From M3007 sp044350415 (GTDB lineage: Bacteria; Bacteroidota; Bacteroidia; Chitinophagales; Saprospiraceae): 22,891 bases of DNA. Under the pieces are notes generated by a model, which was not told the DNA's origin, did not search any database, and saw nothing but the letters and a program-made list of their open reading frames with translations. The number at the start of each line of letters is the position of its first letter. Within the stretch, counting starts at the first letter, position 1. Below, in pieces: positions 13,578 through 21,110 of this stretch. A program made the position numbers and the translations under genes. Location of the stretch: NCBI GenBank assembly GCA_044350415.1, contig JBILHQ010000083.1:1-22891 (forward strand), given 5' to 3'.

Positions 13578-14993
13578 ATGAAAAAATGTAAAGTATATAC
13601 CATTTTACTGCTATTTGTGATGATTGCATTTATTCTTGCTTGTAATCCGGATAAATGCGATACCACATACTGCCTCAATAATGGTGTTTGTGATAATGGC
13701 AACTGTAATTGCCCGACAGGGTACGAGGGCGTACACTGTGAAAATTATGTGGGAGGAAATACCAGTTCTTGTCCGATTACACAACAAGCCCTATCTAAAA
13801 CTCAAATTCTGAATGCATTGCAAGGGTTTGTGTACGATGGTACCACGATTTCCTCAATTGTTGAAGCAAATAAAATGCTTCAATACATATGCGCCCCAAT
13901 AAATATTCATACTAACGACAATGGCTACACTTGCGGAAAATTTTCAAATGGATGGCATATTACCATTTGGATAAATACATATGGGAAGGCCGATACTTAT
14001 GGAGTGCGGTTCAATCAAATCGATAATCATTCGCATTTCTCAAGTAACGATACTTATTTTGAAATTTCAAAAACATCGGGTGGCGGTAACTGTACTAGTA
14101 CTCCATACTACGGGCCTCAAACTTGCGCGAACGGCTATGTGGCTGTAAGTACAAACTTGTGTTGTCCTGCTTCTAGCCCTTATTTAGGTGTCCAAACGGG
14201 CAATTGTTATGCTACTTGTGAGGCTGCAAAAGACGCTGGAAATACCAGTATTTCCTTTGGAACAGGACAAACGAGCAGTGTTGGTGGAGACTGTGTTAGT
14301 ACCCCTTACTATGGGGCTCAAAGTTGTAACAATTCTGGCTATGTTGCAGTAAGTAGCACTACTTGTTGCCCTACGTCTAACCCATACTTTGGTATCCAAA
14401 CCAACAATTGTTACACTACTTGTGATGCTGCAAAAAATGCTGGCAATACCAGTATTTCCTTTGGAACAGGACAAACGAGCAACTGTGTTAGTACCTCTTA
14501 TTATGGGGCTCAAAATTGTAGCAATTCGGGCTATGTTGCTGTCAGTAGCGCTACTTGTTGCCCTGCATCTAATCCATACTTTGGTATCCAAACCAACAAT
14601 TGTTACACGACTTGTGAGGCTGCAAAAAATGCTGGTAATACTAGTATTTCCTTCGGAACGGGACAAACGAGTAGTGGTGGCAGCGGCAACTGTAACTGGG
14701 ATGCATTAAATTGTGTGCAAATAACAGAAATTCTAGGAGCCTCTTGCGCAGACCCGGAAAGCATCGATTTGAAGATAAAAAATATCTGCAATGAAAACAT
14801 CAGGGTATATGTGTGTTTTCAGTTTGCTAATGGAACATGGCCAATAATTGGAAAAGATGATGGAACTTTATATGGCTTACCTCCTGGGGCTGAGTTTCAA
14901 GTTTATACCTGTAAACGTAAGGAATACCATATTTTTGCAATCCCTTATGCTACGTTTAGTACTAATAATTGCAACTATCCGAGTTGCAATTAA
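13578..14993 (+). CDS. Lipoprotein with EGF-like domain and three six-cysteine modules
   Basis: I chose ATG 13578, which gives MKKCKVYTILLLFVMIAFIL then AC: a lipoprotein signal with the lipid-bearing Cys at residue 22. The frame is open further upstream, but that part overlaps the previous gene and has no signal sequence. Residues 27-54 form an EGF-like domain with six cysteines (27, 32, 38, 43, 45, 54). A domain of about 110 residues follows (SKTQILNALQGFVYDGTTIS) that I do not recognise. Three tandem modules of 67, 64 and 69 residues come next, and an unassigned C-terminal domain with four or more cysteines ends SCN. It is probably anchored to an outer or inner membrane face after export. 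The function is unknown; adhesion is a guess. Confidence 0.8.
   Translation: MKKCKVYTILLLFVMIAFILACNPDKCDTTYCLNNGVCDNGNCNCPTGYEGVHCENYVGGNTSSCPITQQALSKTQILNALQGFVYDGTTISSIVEANKMLQYICAPINIHTNDNGYTCGKFSNGWHITIWINTYGKADTYGVRFNQIDNHSHFSSNDTYFEISKTSGGGNCTSTPYYGPQTCANGYVAVSTNLCCPASSPYLGVQTGNCYATCEAAKDAGNTSISFGTGQTSSVGGDCVSTPYYGAQSCNNSGYVAVSSTTCCPTSNPYFGIQTNNCYTTCDAAKNAGNTSISFGTGQTSNCVSTSYYGAQNCSNSGYVAVSSATCCPASNPYFGIQTNNCYTTCEAAKNAGNTSISFGTGQTSSGGSGNCNWDALNCVQITEILGASCADPESIDLKIKNICNENIRVYVCFQFANGTWPIIGKDDGTLYGLPPGAEFQVYTCKRKEYHIFAIPYATFSTNNCNYPSCN
14091..14690 (+). repeat. Three tandem in-frame repeats encoding six-cysteine modules
   Basis: Units at 14091-14291, 14292-14483 and 14484-14690 (201, 192, 207 bases). 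Each encodes the pattern C-x-STxYYG-x-Q-x-C, GYVAVS, CCP, PYxGxQTxNCYxTC, AAK-x-AGNTSISFGTGQTS. Units 2 and 3 are closer to each other than to unit 1; the linkers vary in Gly/Ser content. Cysteine count is constant at six per unit. Confidence 0.92.
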
Positions 14994-15080
14994 ATGAAGA
15001 GGGGTAATTTTTGCAAATGTCTATTTACCATGTATTTGGGCAAGAGACACAAGTGCCCCGGTAAAGCAAATTAATACATG

Positions 15081-15118
15081 CGGCAGAAGTTGAAATCTCT
15101 CAACTTCTGCCGTATTTT
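15081..15118 (+). terminator. Strong intrinsic terminator after the EGF-like lipoprotein gene
   Basis: CGGCAGAAGTTGA at 15081-15093 pairs perfectly with TCAACTTCTGCCG at 15100-15112 around a 6-base loop, followed by TATTTTT. A 13-base-pair perfect stem with a T-run is clear. Confidence 0.88.
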
Positions 15119-15214
15119 TATACCCAATATTTCAACAATATGTGTTATTTTTGACCAATCCATCGCCTACTCAACACAGCAGCCATCAACCCGCACATTT
15201 CCCCTCAACAAAAA

Positions 15215-15245
15215 TTGACAAACCCCATCTTTTTCCGTATTTTTG
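15215..15245 (+). promoter_or_regulatory. Bacteroidota-type promoter for the Rpn/GIY-YIG pair
   Basis: TTG at 15215-15217, a 20-base spacer and TATTTTTG at 15238-15245 match TTG-N17-23-TAnnTTTG exactly. Transcription would begin around 15249-15253, about 10 bases before ATG 15262. This supports that start over the in-frame ATG at 15142, which lies upstream of the promoter. Confidence 0.6.
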
Positions 15246-15261
15246 TATCAAAATACCAGTT

Positions 15262-16089
15262 ATGCAGTTTGCAGATATGACCAATGACATTGCCTTTCGG
15301 AAGATTTTTGGCAATGAAAATAAAAAAATCATCCTCATTTCCTTTCTCAACGCCGTGTTGAAGTTGGAGGATAACAGCCATATTGTAACAGTGGAGATTC
15401 TTAATCCTTACCAACTTCCCATCATTAAAAACCTGAAAGCCTCCATTATCGACGTACGGGCAAGAGACAAACAGGGTAATACTTATATCATCGAAATGCA
15501 AGTGTCTGAGCCGGATGGTCTGGACAAAAGATTGCTTTATTATGTAAGCAAGGACTATTCGCAACAGATCGAAAGTGGCCAGCAGTATCCAAAACTGCGG
15601 CCTGTCATTTTCATCGGTATTTTTGATTTTCTTTTCATAAAAGGGGCGAAATACTTGTCGCAGTATGCCGTTTGCGATGTGGAGGACGGAGAGCGGGTCA
15701 TCAAGGATATGGACTTTTACTTTATTGAATTACCGAAATTCAATACACCGCTTTCTGAACTGGAAACGATAACTGATAAGTGGATACATTTTATCAAAGA
15801 GGCTGAAAATCTGGACGTTATTCCTGAAAATGTGGATGATGAAGGTTTGAAAGCTGCTTATAATGAAGCCAATAAGCACTCCTGGACAAAAGAAGATTTA
15901 GACGCTTATGAGTATTCCGAAATGCGGGAGCAGGATGAAAGGGGCAAAATCGAATTGGCAGAGAAAAAGGGAGAAGAAAAAAGTAAGATTGAATTAATAG
16001 TCGAAATGGGCAAACAAGGTTTTACTATTGATCAAATCTCCAATGTGACTAAGAAATCAGCAGCAGAAATCAAGCAAATACTCTCATGA
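15262..16089 (+). CDS. Rpn family recombination-promoting nuclease (PD-(D/E)XK)
   Basis: From ATG 15262 the protein is 275 residues. It opens with MTNDIAFRKIFGNENKKIIL and SFLNAVL, the standard N-terminus of the Rpn/PDDEXK_2 family (TIGR01784-like). The nuclease core shows Asp64 in SIIDVRARDKQGNTYIIEMQ and Glu78-x-Gln80, the EXQ variant of the (D/E)XK motif. A DKRLLYYVSKDYSQQI helix follows, then the family middle part, then a charged coiled tail and a C-terminal helix-turn-helix-like end (MGKQGFTIDQISNVTKKSAA). Rpn proteins are DNA endonucleases that raise RecA-independent recombination; they were formerly annotated as transposases. The gene has its own promoter, and its stop overlaps the next start as ATGA. 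Confidence 0.88.
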   Translation: MQFADMTNDIAFRKIFGNENKKIILISFLNAVLKLEDNSHIVTVEILNPYQLPIIKNLKASIIDVRARDKQGNTYIIEMQVSEPDGLDKRLLYYVSKDYSQQIESGQQYPKLRPVIFIGIFDFLFIKGAKYLSQYAVCDVEDGERVIKDMDFYFIELPKFNTPLSELETITDKWIHFIKEAENLDVIPENVDDEGLKAAYNEANKHSWTKEDLDAYEYSEMREQDERGKIELAEKKGEEKSKIELIVEMGKQGFTIDQISNVTKKSAAEIKQILS

Positions 16090-16424
16090 CAAGAAAAGAA
16101 ATTACCGACGCCTACAAACAAATCAAATTTCCAATGGGCGTTTTCCAGATCAGGAATACCGTGAATGGTAAGATCCTGATTGAAAGTAGTCCGAACTTAG
16201 ATAAAATATGGAACAGGCACCAGGCACAACTGAATTTCGGCAGTCACCAGGTGGCCGACCTTCAAAAAGACTGGCAAACATTGGGTGCGGAGAGTTTCGT
16301 TTTTGAAATCCTCAGTGAAATTGAACCTGAGGAAGACAGCAGGAAAAATACGAAAGCACTGAAAACACTGGAACAAATGTTTATCGAAGAGTTCCAGCCC
16401 TTTGGTGAAAAAGGGTATCATTAG
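16086..16424 (+). CDS. Divergent GIY-YIG nuclease-fold protein
   Basis: This 112-residue protein keeps the outline of a GIY-YIG domain: MGVFQIRNTVNGKILIESSP, then NLDKIWNRHQAQLNFGSHQV, LQKDWQTLGAESFVFEILSE, and a final helix with LEQMFIEEF. The signature residues have drifted: GIY is GVF (18-20), YIG is LIE (31-33), and the usual catalytic Arg position after NLxx is Ile. The glutamate in the final helix is present. I recall Bacteroidota relatives with GVFQIRNxxNGK, so this is a subfamily rather than a broken gene. Activity is uncertain. It overlaps the Rpn gene by ATGA, so both are made from one mRNA. Confidence 0.65.
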   Translation: MTRKEITDAYKQIKFPMGVFQIRNTVNGKILIESSPNLDKIWNRHQAQLNFGSHQVADLQKDWQTLGAESFVFEILSEIEPEEDSRKNTKALKTLEQMFIEEFQPFGEKGYH

Positions 16425-16473
16425 CCGTACCAGATATTAGTTTTCGCGTCCGCAGTAGCCCAACAAGTCCAGT

Positions 16474-16504
16474 TTGCGAAAGTCAAAATCCAAACGTAGT
16501 TTTG
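16474..16504 (+). promoter_or_regulatory. Bacteroidota-type promoter for the amino-alcohol operon
   Basis: TTG at 16474-16476, a 20-base spacer and TAGTTTTG at 16497-16504 fit TTG-N17-23-TAnnTTTG. Transcription would start near 16509, leaving a leader of about 30 bases before the TTG start at 16538. Confidence 0.6.
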
Positions 16505-16537
16505 CGGGCAGCTTTGCACCAATAAACACTTGCCATT

Positions 16538-17866
16538 TTGACTTCATCAAACAACAGTACTAATCTTGAAAAAGCGCTCACCCCGCTCATGTTATGGGGT
16601 TTAGGAGTCGGTTATGTCATTTCCGGGATGTATTTTGGTTGGAACCTGGGCCTGAAAGAAGGCGGAACCCTGGGCTTAGCCATTGCCACCTTTTTTATCA
16701 TTGTTTTATATGTGACGTTTAGTTTCTCTTACGCAGAATTAGCCTGTGCCATTCCGAAGGCTGGTGGTGTGTTCGATTACGCCAACAGGGCACTTGGAAA
16801 GGATATGGGTTTCATAGCAGGAATGGCTCAAAATATAGAGTTCATTTTTGCGCCCCCGGCCATTGCTTTTGCGATTGGAGCCTATTTCAATCTGTTTTTC
16901 CCGGATATTCCTGTATTAACCATTTCCATGGTGGTTTACGTGCTGTTTACGGCACTGAATATTTACGGCGTAAAAGCGGCTGCAAAGTTTGAATTGATCA
17001 TTACTGTTTTGGCTGTCGCAGAGTTAATTTTGTTTGCTGGCGTAACCCTCCCGCATTTTCATTGGAATAACTTAACCCAAAATTCACTACCGAATGGGTT
17101 CTCCGGCATTTTTGCTGCCATACCTTTCGCCATTTGGTTCTTTCTCGGCATCGAAGGCATTGCCAATGTCGCCGAGGAAACGATTGAACCACAAAAAAAT
17201 ATCTCCAAAGGCTTTGGCCTGGCGATTCTGACGCTGGTGATTTTATGTGTCCTGACTTTTATGTCGGCAGTAGGAGTAAACGGCTGGGAAACCATTGTCT
17301 TTGATGGAAATGGGACGGTTTCTGATTCTCCGTTACCGTTGGCGATGGGGAAGATTGTGGGAAGTAATAGTTTTTTATTTCATATTTTGATTACTGTAGG
17401 TTTGTTTGGATTAGTGGCTTCTTTTCACGGCTTATTATTGGCTGCAGGCCGTTCTTCGCTGGAGTTCGGCAGGGTAGGGTTTGCTCCGGCTTTTATAGGG
17501 AAAATACATCCCCGGTTTCACACACCCGCCAATGCATTACTGGTAAATATGGGGATCGGTATTATCGCTTTACTGACCAATAAAACCGGTGCGATTATTA
17601 CAATTGCCGTATTTGGAGCGCTTAGTTTATATGTCATCTCGATGGTGACCCTACTGGTACTCAGAAAGAATGAACCTGACCTGCTGCGGCCTTATAAAGT
17701 TCCGTTTTATCCAATCAGCCCAATTATTGCGTTGATTATTGCAGTAGTTTCATTAGTTGCCATTACGTTTTACAATTGGGAAATAGCATTGGTTTATGTG
17801 GCGATCATTGGCGTTTCTTATCTGGTATTTAAGTTGGTTAATCAAAATAACGTTTCCAATGACTGA
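16538..17866 (+). CDS. Ethanolamine/amino-alcohol permease (APC superfamily)
   Basis: A 442-residue inner-membrane transporter with about 12 hydrophobic helices. The segment WGLGVGYVISGMYFGWNLGL followed by a long match to the Eat family (FSYAELACAIPKAGGVFDYA, NRALGKDMGF, AQNIEFIFAPPAIAFAIGAY) marks it as an ethanolamine permease relative. The start is TTG 16538; an in-frame stop at 16523-16525 rules out an upstream ATG, and the first internal ATG (16589) would cut off the conserved LEKALTPL stretch. The last 8 bases overlap the next gene. As first gene of the operon it would supply the substrate for the gamma-glutamylation pathway encoded after it. Confidence 0.86.
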   Translation: MTSSNNSTNLEKALTPLMLWGLGVGYVISGMYFGWNLGLKEGGTLGLAIATFFIIVLYVTFSFSYAELACAIPKAGGVFDYANRALGKDMGFIAGMAQNIEFIFAPPAIAFAIGAYFNLFFPDIPVLTISMVVYVLFTALNIYGVKAAAKFELIITVLAVAELILFAGVTLPHFHWNNLTQNSLPNGFSGIFAAIPFAIWFFLGIEGIANVAEETIEPQKNISKGFGLAILTLVILCVLTFMSAVGVNGWETIVFDGNGTVSDSPLPLAMGKIVGSNSFLFHILITVGLFGLVASFHGLLLAAGRSSLEFGRVGFAPAFIGKIHPRFHTPANALLVNMGIGIIALLTNKTGAIITIAVFGALSLYVISMVTLLVLRKNEPDLLRPYKVPFYPISPIIALIIAVVSLVAITFYNWEIALVYVAIIGVSYLVFKLVNQNNVSND

Positions 17867-19205
17867 AGTACAAATCATTGATTATGTAAAAAATCACCCG
17901 TCGGGTAAAGTAAAAATTGCCATTACAGATATCGACGGTGTATTGCGCGGGAAGTATATGAGTGCCGAAAAATTCCTTTCTGCGCTCGATACTGGTTTCG
18001 GGTTCTGCGAAGTGGTTTTTGGCTGGGACTCCAGCGACGTTTCGTATGACAATACGACGTACAGTGGCTGGCATACCGGATATCCTGATGCTACTGCCCG
18101 TATTGATATTGCTACTTTCCGCAAGATTCCCTGGGAGAATGATATCTCTTTTTTCTTAGGGGAACTTACCGGACCAACGGGTTATGTTTGTCCGCGAACG
18201 GTATTAAAAAAGGTTATCCAGGAAGCAGAAAATCTTGGGTTTAGCCCCTATTTCAGCCAGGAATTTGAGTGGTTCAATTTTGAAGAAACGCCGCACAGCG
18301 TCCACGAAAAAAAGTTTAGTGGCATGACGCCGCTCAGCCCGGGCATGTTTGGATATTCGATTCTCCGCAGTACTTACCGCAATGCATTTTTTACAGATCT
18401 TTTTGATTTGTTGGTGAAATTTGGAATTCCAATTGAAGGGCTGCACACCGAAACAGGCCCGGGCGTATTAGAAGCAGCGATTGCGTATTCGACCATTTTA
18501 GAAGCAGCCGACCGCGCTGTGTTGTTTAAAACCGGCGTCAAGGAAATTGCTTACAAACACGGTGTAATGGCCACTTTTATGGCCAAATGGAATGAAACAC
18601 TGCCAGGCTGCGGCGGCCATATTCACCAAAGCCTGTGGGACAAATCGAGTAAAAAGAATATCTTCTATGATGAAAAGGAGCCTCAAAACATGAGCGCCAC
18701 TTTCAAAAATTATATTGCCGGACAATTATTCTGTTTGCCGCATATTCTCCCATTGATTGCTCCCAATATTAACTCTTTTAAACGATTAGTGCCCGGATTG
18801 TGGGCCCCCACGACCCTCACCTGGGCGGTCGACAATCGCACGGTTGCCCTGCGCGCATTGCCATTAGGCAGCAAATCTGCCAGATTGGAAACCAGAGTGG
18901 TTGGATCGGACGTTAATCCATATCTGGCCATGGCGGCCTGTCTGGCCAGTGGTATTTATGGTATCAAAAATAATTTGGCACTGCAACCAGAAACTCTCGG
19001 GAATGGTTATTTAGATCTCAGTCACGGAGTGCTTCCCGGCAACCTTTCTGAAGCGACACAAGCCATGAAAGAATCAGGCATTGCCAAAGCATTATTTGGC
19101 GAAAAATTCGTGGAGCATTATGTACAAACCCGGGAATGGGAATGCCGGCAATATGCGAAAGCAGTAACAGATTGGGAATTAAAAAGGTATTTCGAAATTA
19201 TATAA
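17859..19205 (+). CDS. Glutamine-synthetase-like gamma-glutamylamide (amino alcohol) synthetase
   Basis: From ATG 17859 this is 448 residues; the longer in-frame start (17796) lies inside the permease. It has the GS beta-grasp N-terminus (ITDIDGVLRGKYM, FGWDSSDVSYDN) and the catalytic domain with SQEFEWF (Glu135, Glu137), HTETGPGVLEAA (Glu198, Glu205), GGHIHQSLWD (His254), NSFKRLVPG (Arg309), VDNRTVALR and RLETRVVG (Glu344, Arg346). These metal, ATP and glutamate residues are all present. Paralogues of this shape (PuuA, IpuC, Streptomyces GlnA4) join glutamate to an amine rather than to ammonia. Its position between an ethanolamine permease and an alcohol dehydrogenase points to ethanolamine or a similar amino alcohol as the amine, giving gamma-glutamylethanolamide (inference). 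Confidence 0.85.
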   Translation: MTEVQIIDYVKNHPSGKVKIAITDIDGVLRGKYMSAEKFLSALDTGFGFCEVVFGWDSSDVSYDNTTYSGWHTGYPDATARIDIATFRKIPWENDISFFLGELTGPTGYVCPRTVLKKVIQEAENLGFSPYFSQEFEWFNFEETPHSVHEKKFSGMTPLSPGMFGYSILRSTYRNAFFTDLFDLLVKFGIPIEGLHTETGPGVLEAAIAYSTILEAADRAVLFKTGVKEIAYKHGVMATFMAKWNETLPGCGGHIHQSLWDKSSKKNIFYDEKEPQNMSATFKNYIAGQLFCLPHILPLIAPNINSFKRLVPGLWAPTTLTWAVDNRTVALRALPLGSKSARLETRVVGSDVNPYLAMAACLASGIYGIKNNLALQPETLGNGYLDLSHGVLPGNLSEATQAMKESGIAKALFGEKFVEHYVQTREWECRQYAKAVTDWELKRYFEII

Positions 19206-19216
19206 GCACTAACACT

Positions 19217-20365
19217 ATGGATTTTAATAAAACTGTTCAATTCAATTTTCCAACTACCATTCGTTTCGGGGCCAATGTGGTCAAGGAATTACCTGCGTAT
19301 CTGAAACAGCACCAACTGAGCAAACCATTGATTGCTACAGACCCGGTCATTGCTGGTTTGCCCTTTTTTAAAGCCATCCTTGCTGATTTGCAGCAGCACG
19401 GCCTGTCGGTGGAGGTATTCAGCGATATTCACAAAAACCCGGTTAAAAGCGATGTGTATAAGGGCACAGATATGTACGACCAAACGCAACGCGATTGTAT
19501 CGTGGGGATAGGTGGTGGCGCAGCACTCGATGTTGCCCGGGCGATCGTATTACGGGTGCATCACCGCGAGGATTTATTCCATTATGACGATTTAATTGGC
19601 GGCGATATTTATGTGACCAACGAGGTGCCGCATTTTATCACCATTCCAACAACTGCCGGAACAGGTAGCGAAGTGGGGCGGAGTGCCATTATCGCCGATG
19701 ATGAAACGCACCAGAAAAAAATACTTTTTTCACCTAAATTACTCGCAAAAGTCGTTTTTGCTGATCCTTTGCTGACCATGGATCTTCCGGCTTTTGTTAC
19801 CGCGGCAACTGGTATGGATGCGCTTACCCATAATATGGAAGCCTTTTTGGCCAAAAATTACCACCCAATGTGCGATGGTATCGCGCTGGAAGGTATGCGA
19901 ATGATCGCCTTATCCCTGGAAAAAGCCGTCAAAAATCCTGACCTGCCATCCCGTTCCGAAATGTTGCTGGCATCAATGATGGGAGCGATTGCTTTCCAAA
20001 AAGGACTGGGCGTGGTACACTCTTTGGCCCATCCATTGTCGTCGCTCCTCGATACGCACCACGGATTGGCCAATGCGGTGAACATTCCTTATGGTATGCG
20101 GTTCAATATTGCAGGTGCTGAAGATAAATTTGCGCGGATGGCGACAGCCCTTGGTCTAAATGATAGCCATGGCGAAACAGTTGTCCAATACCTTTTTGAT
20201 CTCAATGCTAAAGTGGGTATTCCGCACCGCCTGAGGGATATTCAAGTGAAAGAAGAGCATTTGGATATTCTGGCAGATTTGGCTTTTGCTGATTTTGCAC
20301 ATCCCAATAATCCAAAACCAGTGTCGCGCGAGGATTTCAGAAGGTTATATGCGGAGGCGTTGTAA
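19217..20365 (+). CDS. Iron-containing (group III) alcohol dehydrogenase
   Basis: A 382-residue NAD-dependent Fe-ADH. The nucleotide site GIGGGAALDVARA is at about residues 97-109, followed by TIPTTAGTGSEVGRSAII. Metal ligands by family alignment are Asp201 and His205 (GMDALTHNMEAFLAK), His268 and His282 (HSLAHPLSSLLDTHHGLANA), with His272 the likely catalytic histidine. The start at 19217 gives a normal N-terminus, MDFNKTVQFNFPTTIRFG; the upstream in-frame ATG lies inside the synthetase. It begins 11 bases after the synthetase gene. In this operon it would oxidise the hydroxyl of the gamma-glutamylated amino alcohol to an aldehyde for the aldehyde dehydrogenase downstream. Confidence 0.9.
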   Translation: MDFNKTVQFNFPTTIRFGANVVKELPAYLKQHQLSKPLIATDPVIAGLPFFKAILADLQQHGLSVEVFSDIHKNPVKSDVYKGTDMYDQTQRDCIVGIGGGAALDVARAIVLRVHHREDLFHYDDLIGGDIYVTNEVPHFITIPTTAGTGSEVGRSAIIADDETHQKKILFSPKLLAKVVFADPLLTMDLPAFVTAATGMDALTHNMEAFLAKNYHPMCDGIALEGMRMIALSLEKAVKNPDLPSRSEMLLASMMGAIAFQKGLGVVHSLAHPLSSLLDTHHGLANAVNIPYGMRFNIAGAEDKFARMATALGLNDSHGETVVQYLFDLNAKVGIPHRLRDIQVKEEHLDILADLAFADFAHPNNPKPVSREDFRRLYAEAL

Positions 20366-20393
20366 TAGGCCTGATATTTACAAATAACAAATA

Positions 20394-21110
20394 ATGTCCA
20401 AAACAATATTTATAGGCATCACCGACTCCGAAACGGCATACGACAATTATCCGGCATGGATAAAAGGAAGCGATACAGCCATTGAAATTATCAGGCTCCG
20501 TCCGGATAACCTGGATGATGTCCATCGATGTGCTGCCATTGTATTGAGCGGTGGCATAGACACGCACCCCAAATTTTATAACAACCACAGAATCAATTAT
20601 CCCAATGCGCCGGAAATGCTGAACACTGCAAGGGATGAATTTGAAATCCAAACGTTTCAGTTGTCCGGGGAGCTTGGACTGCCATTGCTGGCGATCTGCC
20701 GGGGGATGCAATTGGTGAATATTTGTCTGGGGGGCACCTTGATTCAAGACCTTGAGGAAAGCCGTAAAGCCAATCACCGCAAACAAAACGGTCAGGATGG
20801 CATCCACGAAATAATCATCGAAACAGGGAGTTTGGTACATGAATTGTCCAAAATGACCACCAATATGGTAAACAGTGCGCACCATCAGGGTTTGGATAAG
20901 ATTGCCGATGACCTGTATGTCACTGCGTGGTCGCCCGATGGCGTTCCCGAGGCGGTGGAAAGGAGATCCGCCAGTAATAACCCGTTTTTTCTGGGCGTGC
21001 AATGGCATCCCGAGCGGTTTGAACAGACACACCCCAATCATTCATTCACACAAAATATCCGGCAACAATTGCTGGATGCCGCCAAAAATAAAAGTTATGC
21101 AAATTACTAA
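20394..21110 (+). CDS. Gamma-glutamyl hydrolase, class I glutamine amidotransferase (PuuD-like)
   Basis: This 238-residue cytoplasmic protein belongs to the peptidase C26 group. It shows LSGGIDTHPKFY near residue 51, the nucleophile elbow LLAICRGMQLVNICLGGTLI with Cys102, the NSAHHQ motif, and GVQWHPE with His205 and Glu207, completing the catalytic triad. Relatives such as PuuD cleave gamma-glutamyl-GABA to GABA and glutamate. Here the likely substrate is the gamma-glutamyl amino acid made by the dehydrogenases, for example gamma-glutamylglycine, recovering the glutamate. It begins 28 bases after the ADH gene and overlaps the aldehyde dehydrogenase by 14 bases. Confidence 0.88.
   Translation: MSKTIFIGITDSETAYDNYPAWIKGSDTAIEIIRLRPDNLDDVHRCAAIVLSGGIDTHPKFYNNHRINYPNAPEMLNTARDEFEIQTFQLSGELGLPLLAICRGMQLVNICLGGTLIQDLEESRKANHRKQNGQDGIHEIIIETGSLVHELSKMTTNMVNSAHHQGLDKIADDLYVTAWSPDGVPEAVERRSASNNPFFLGVQWHPERFEQTHPNHSFTQNIRQQLLDAAKNKSYANY

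Noticed and set aside
14091..14690. Possible CRISPR or satellite array
   Set aside because: The repeats are about 200 bases, in frame, without spacers, and encode a conserved cysteine pattern; they are protein modules.
15142..15261. N-terminal extension of the Rpn gene from ATG 15142
   Set aside because: The extra 40 residues are low-complexity and lie upstream of a consensus promoter; the family N-terminus begins at 15262.
15262..16089. Insertion-sequence transposase
   Set aside because: The family is the Rpn PD-(D/E)XK group, and I see no terminal inverted repeats or target-site duplication around it.
20337..21041. Minus-strand open frame of 234 codons
   Set aside because: It lies opposite the gamma-glutamyl hydrolase, whose catalytic triad motifs are intact on the + strand.
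20875..21096. N-terminal extension of the aldehyde dehydrogenase
   Set aside because: This stretch is the hydrolase gene read in another frame; the ALDH fold starts at 21097.
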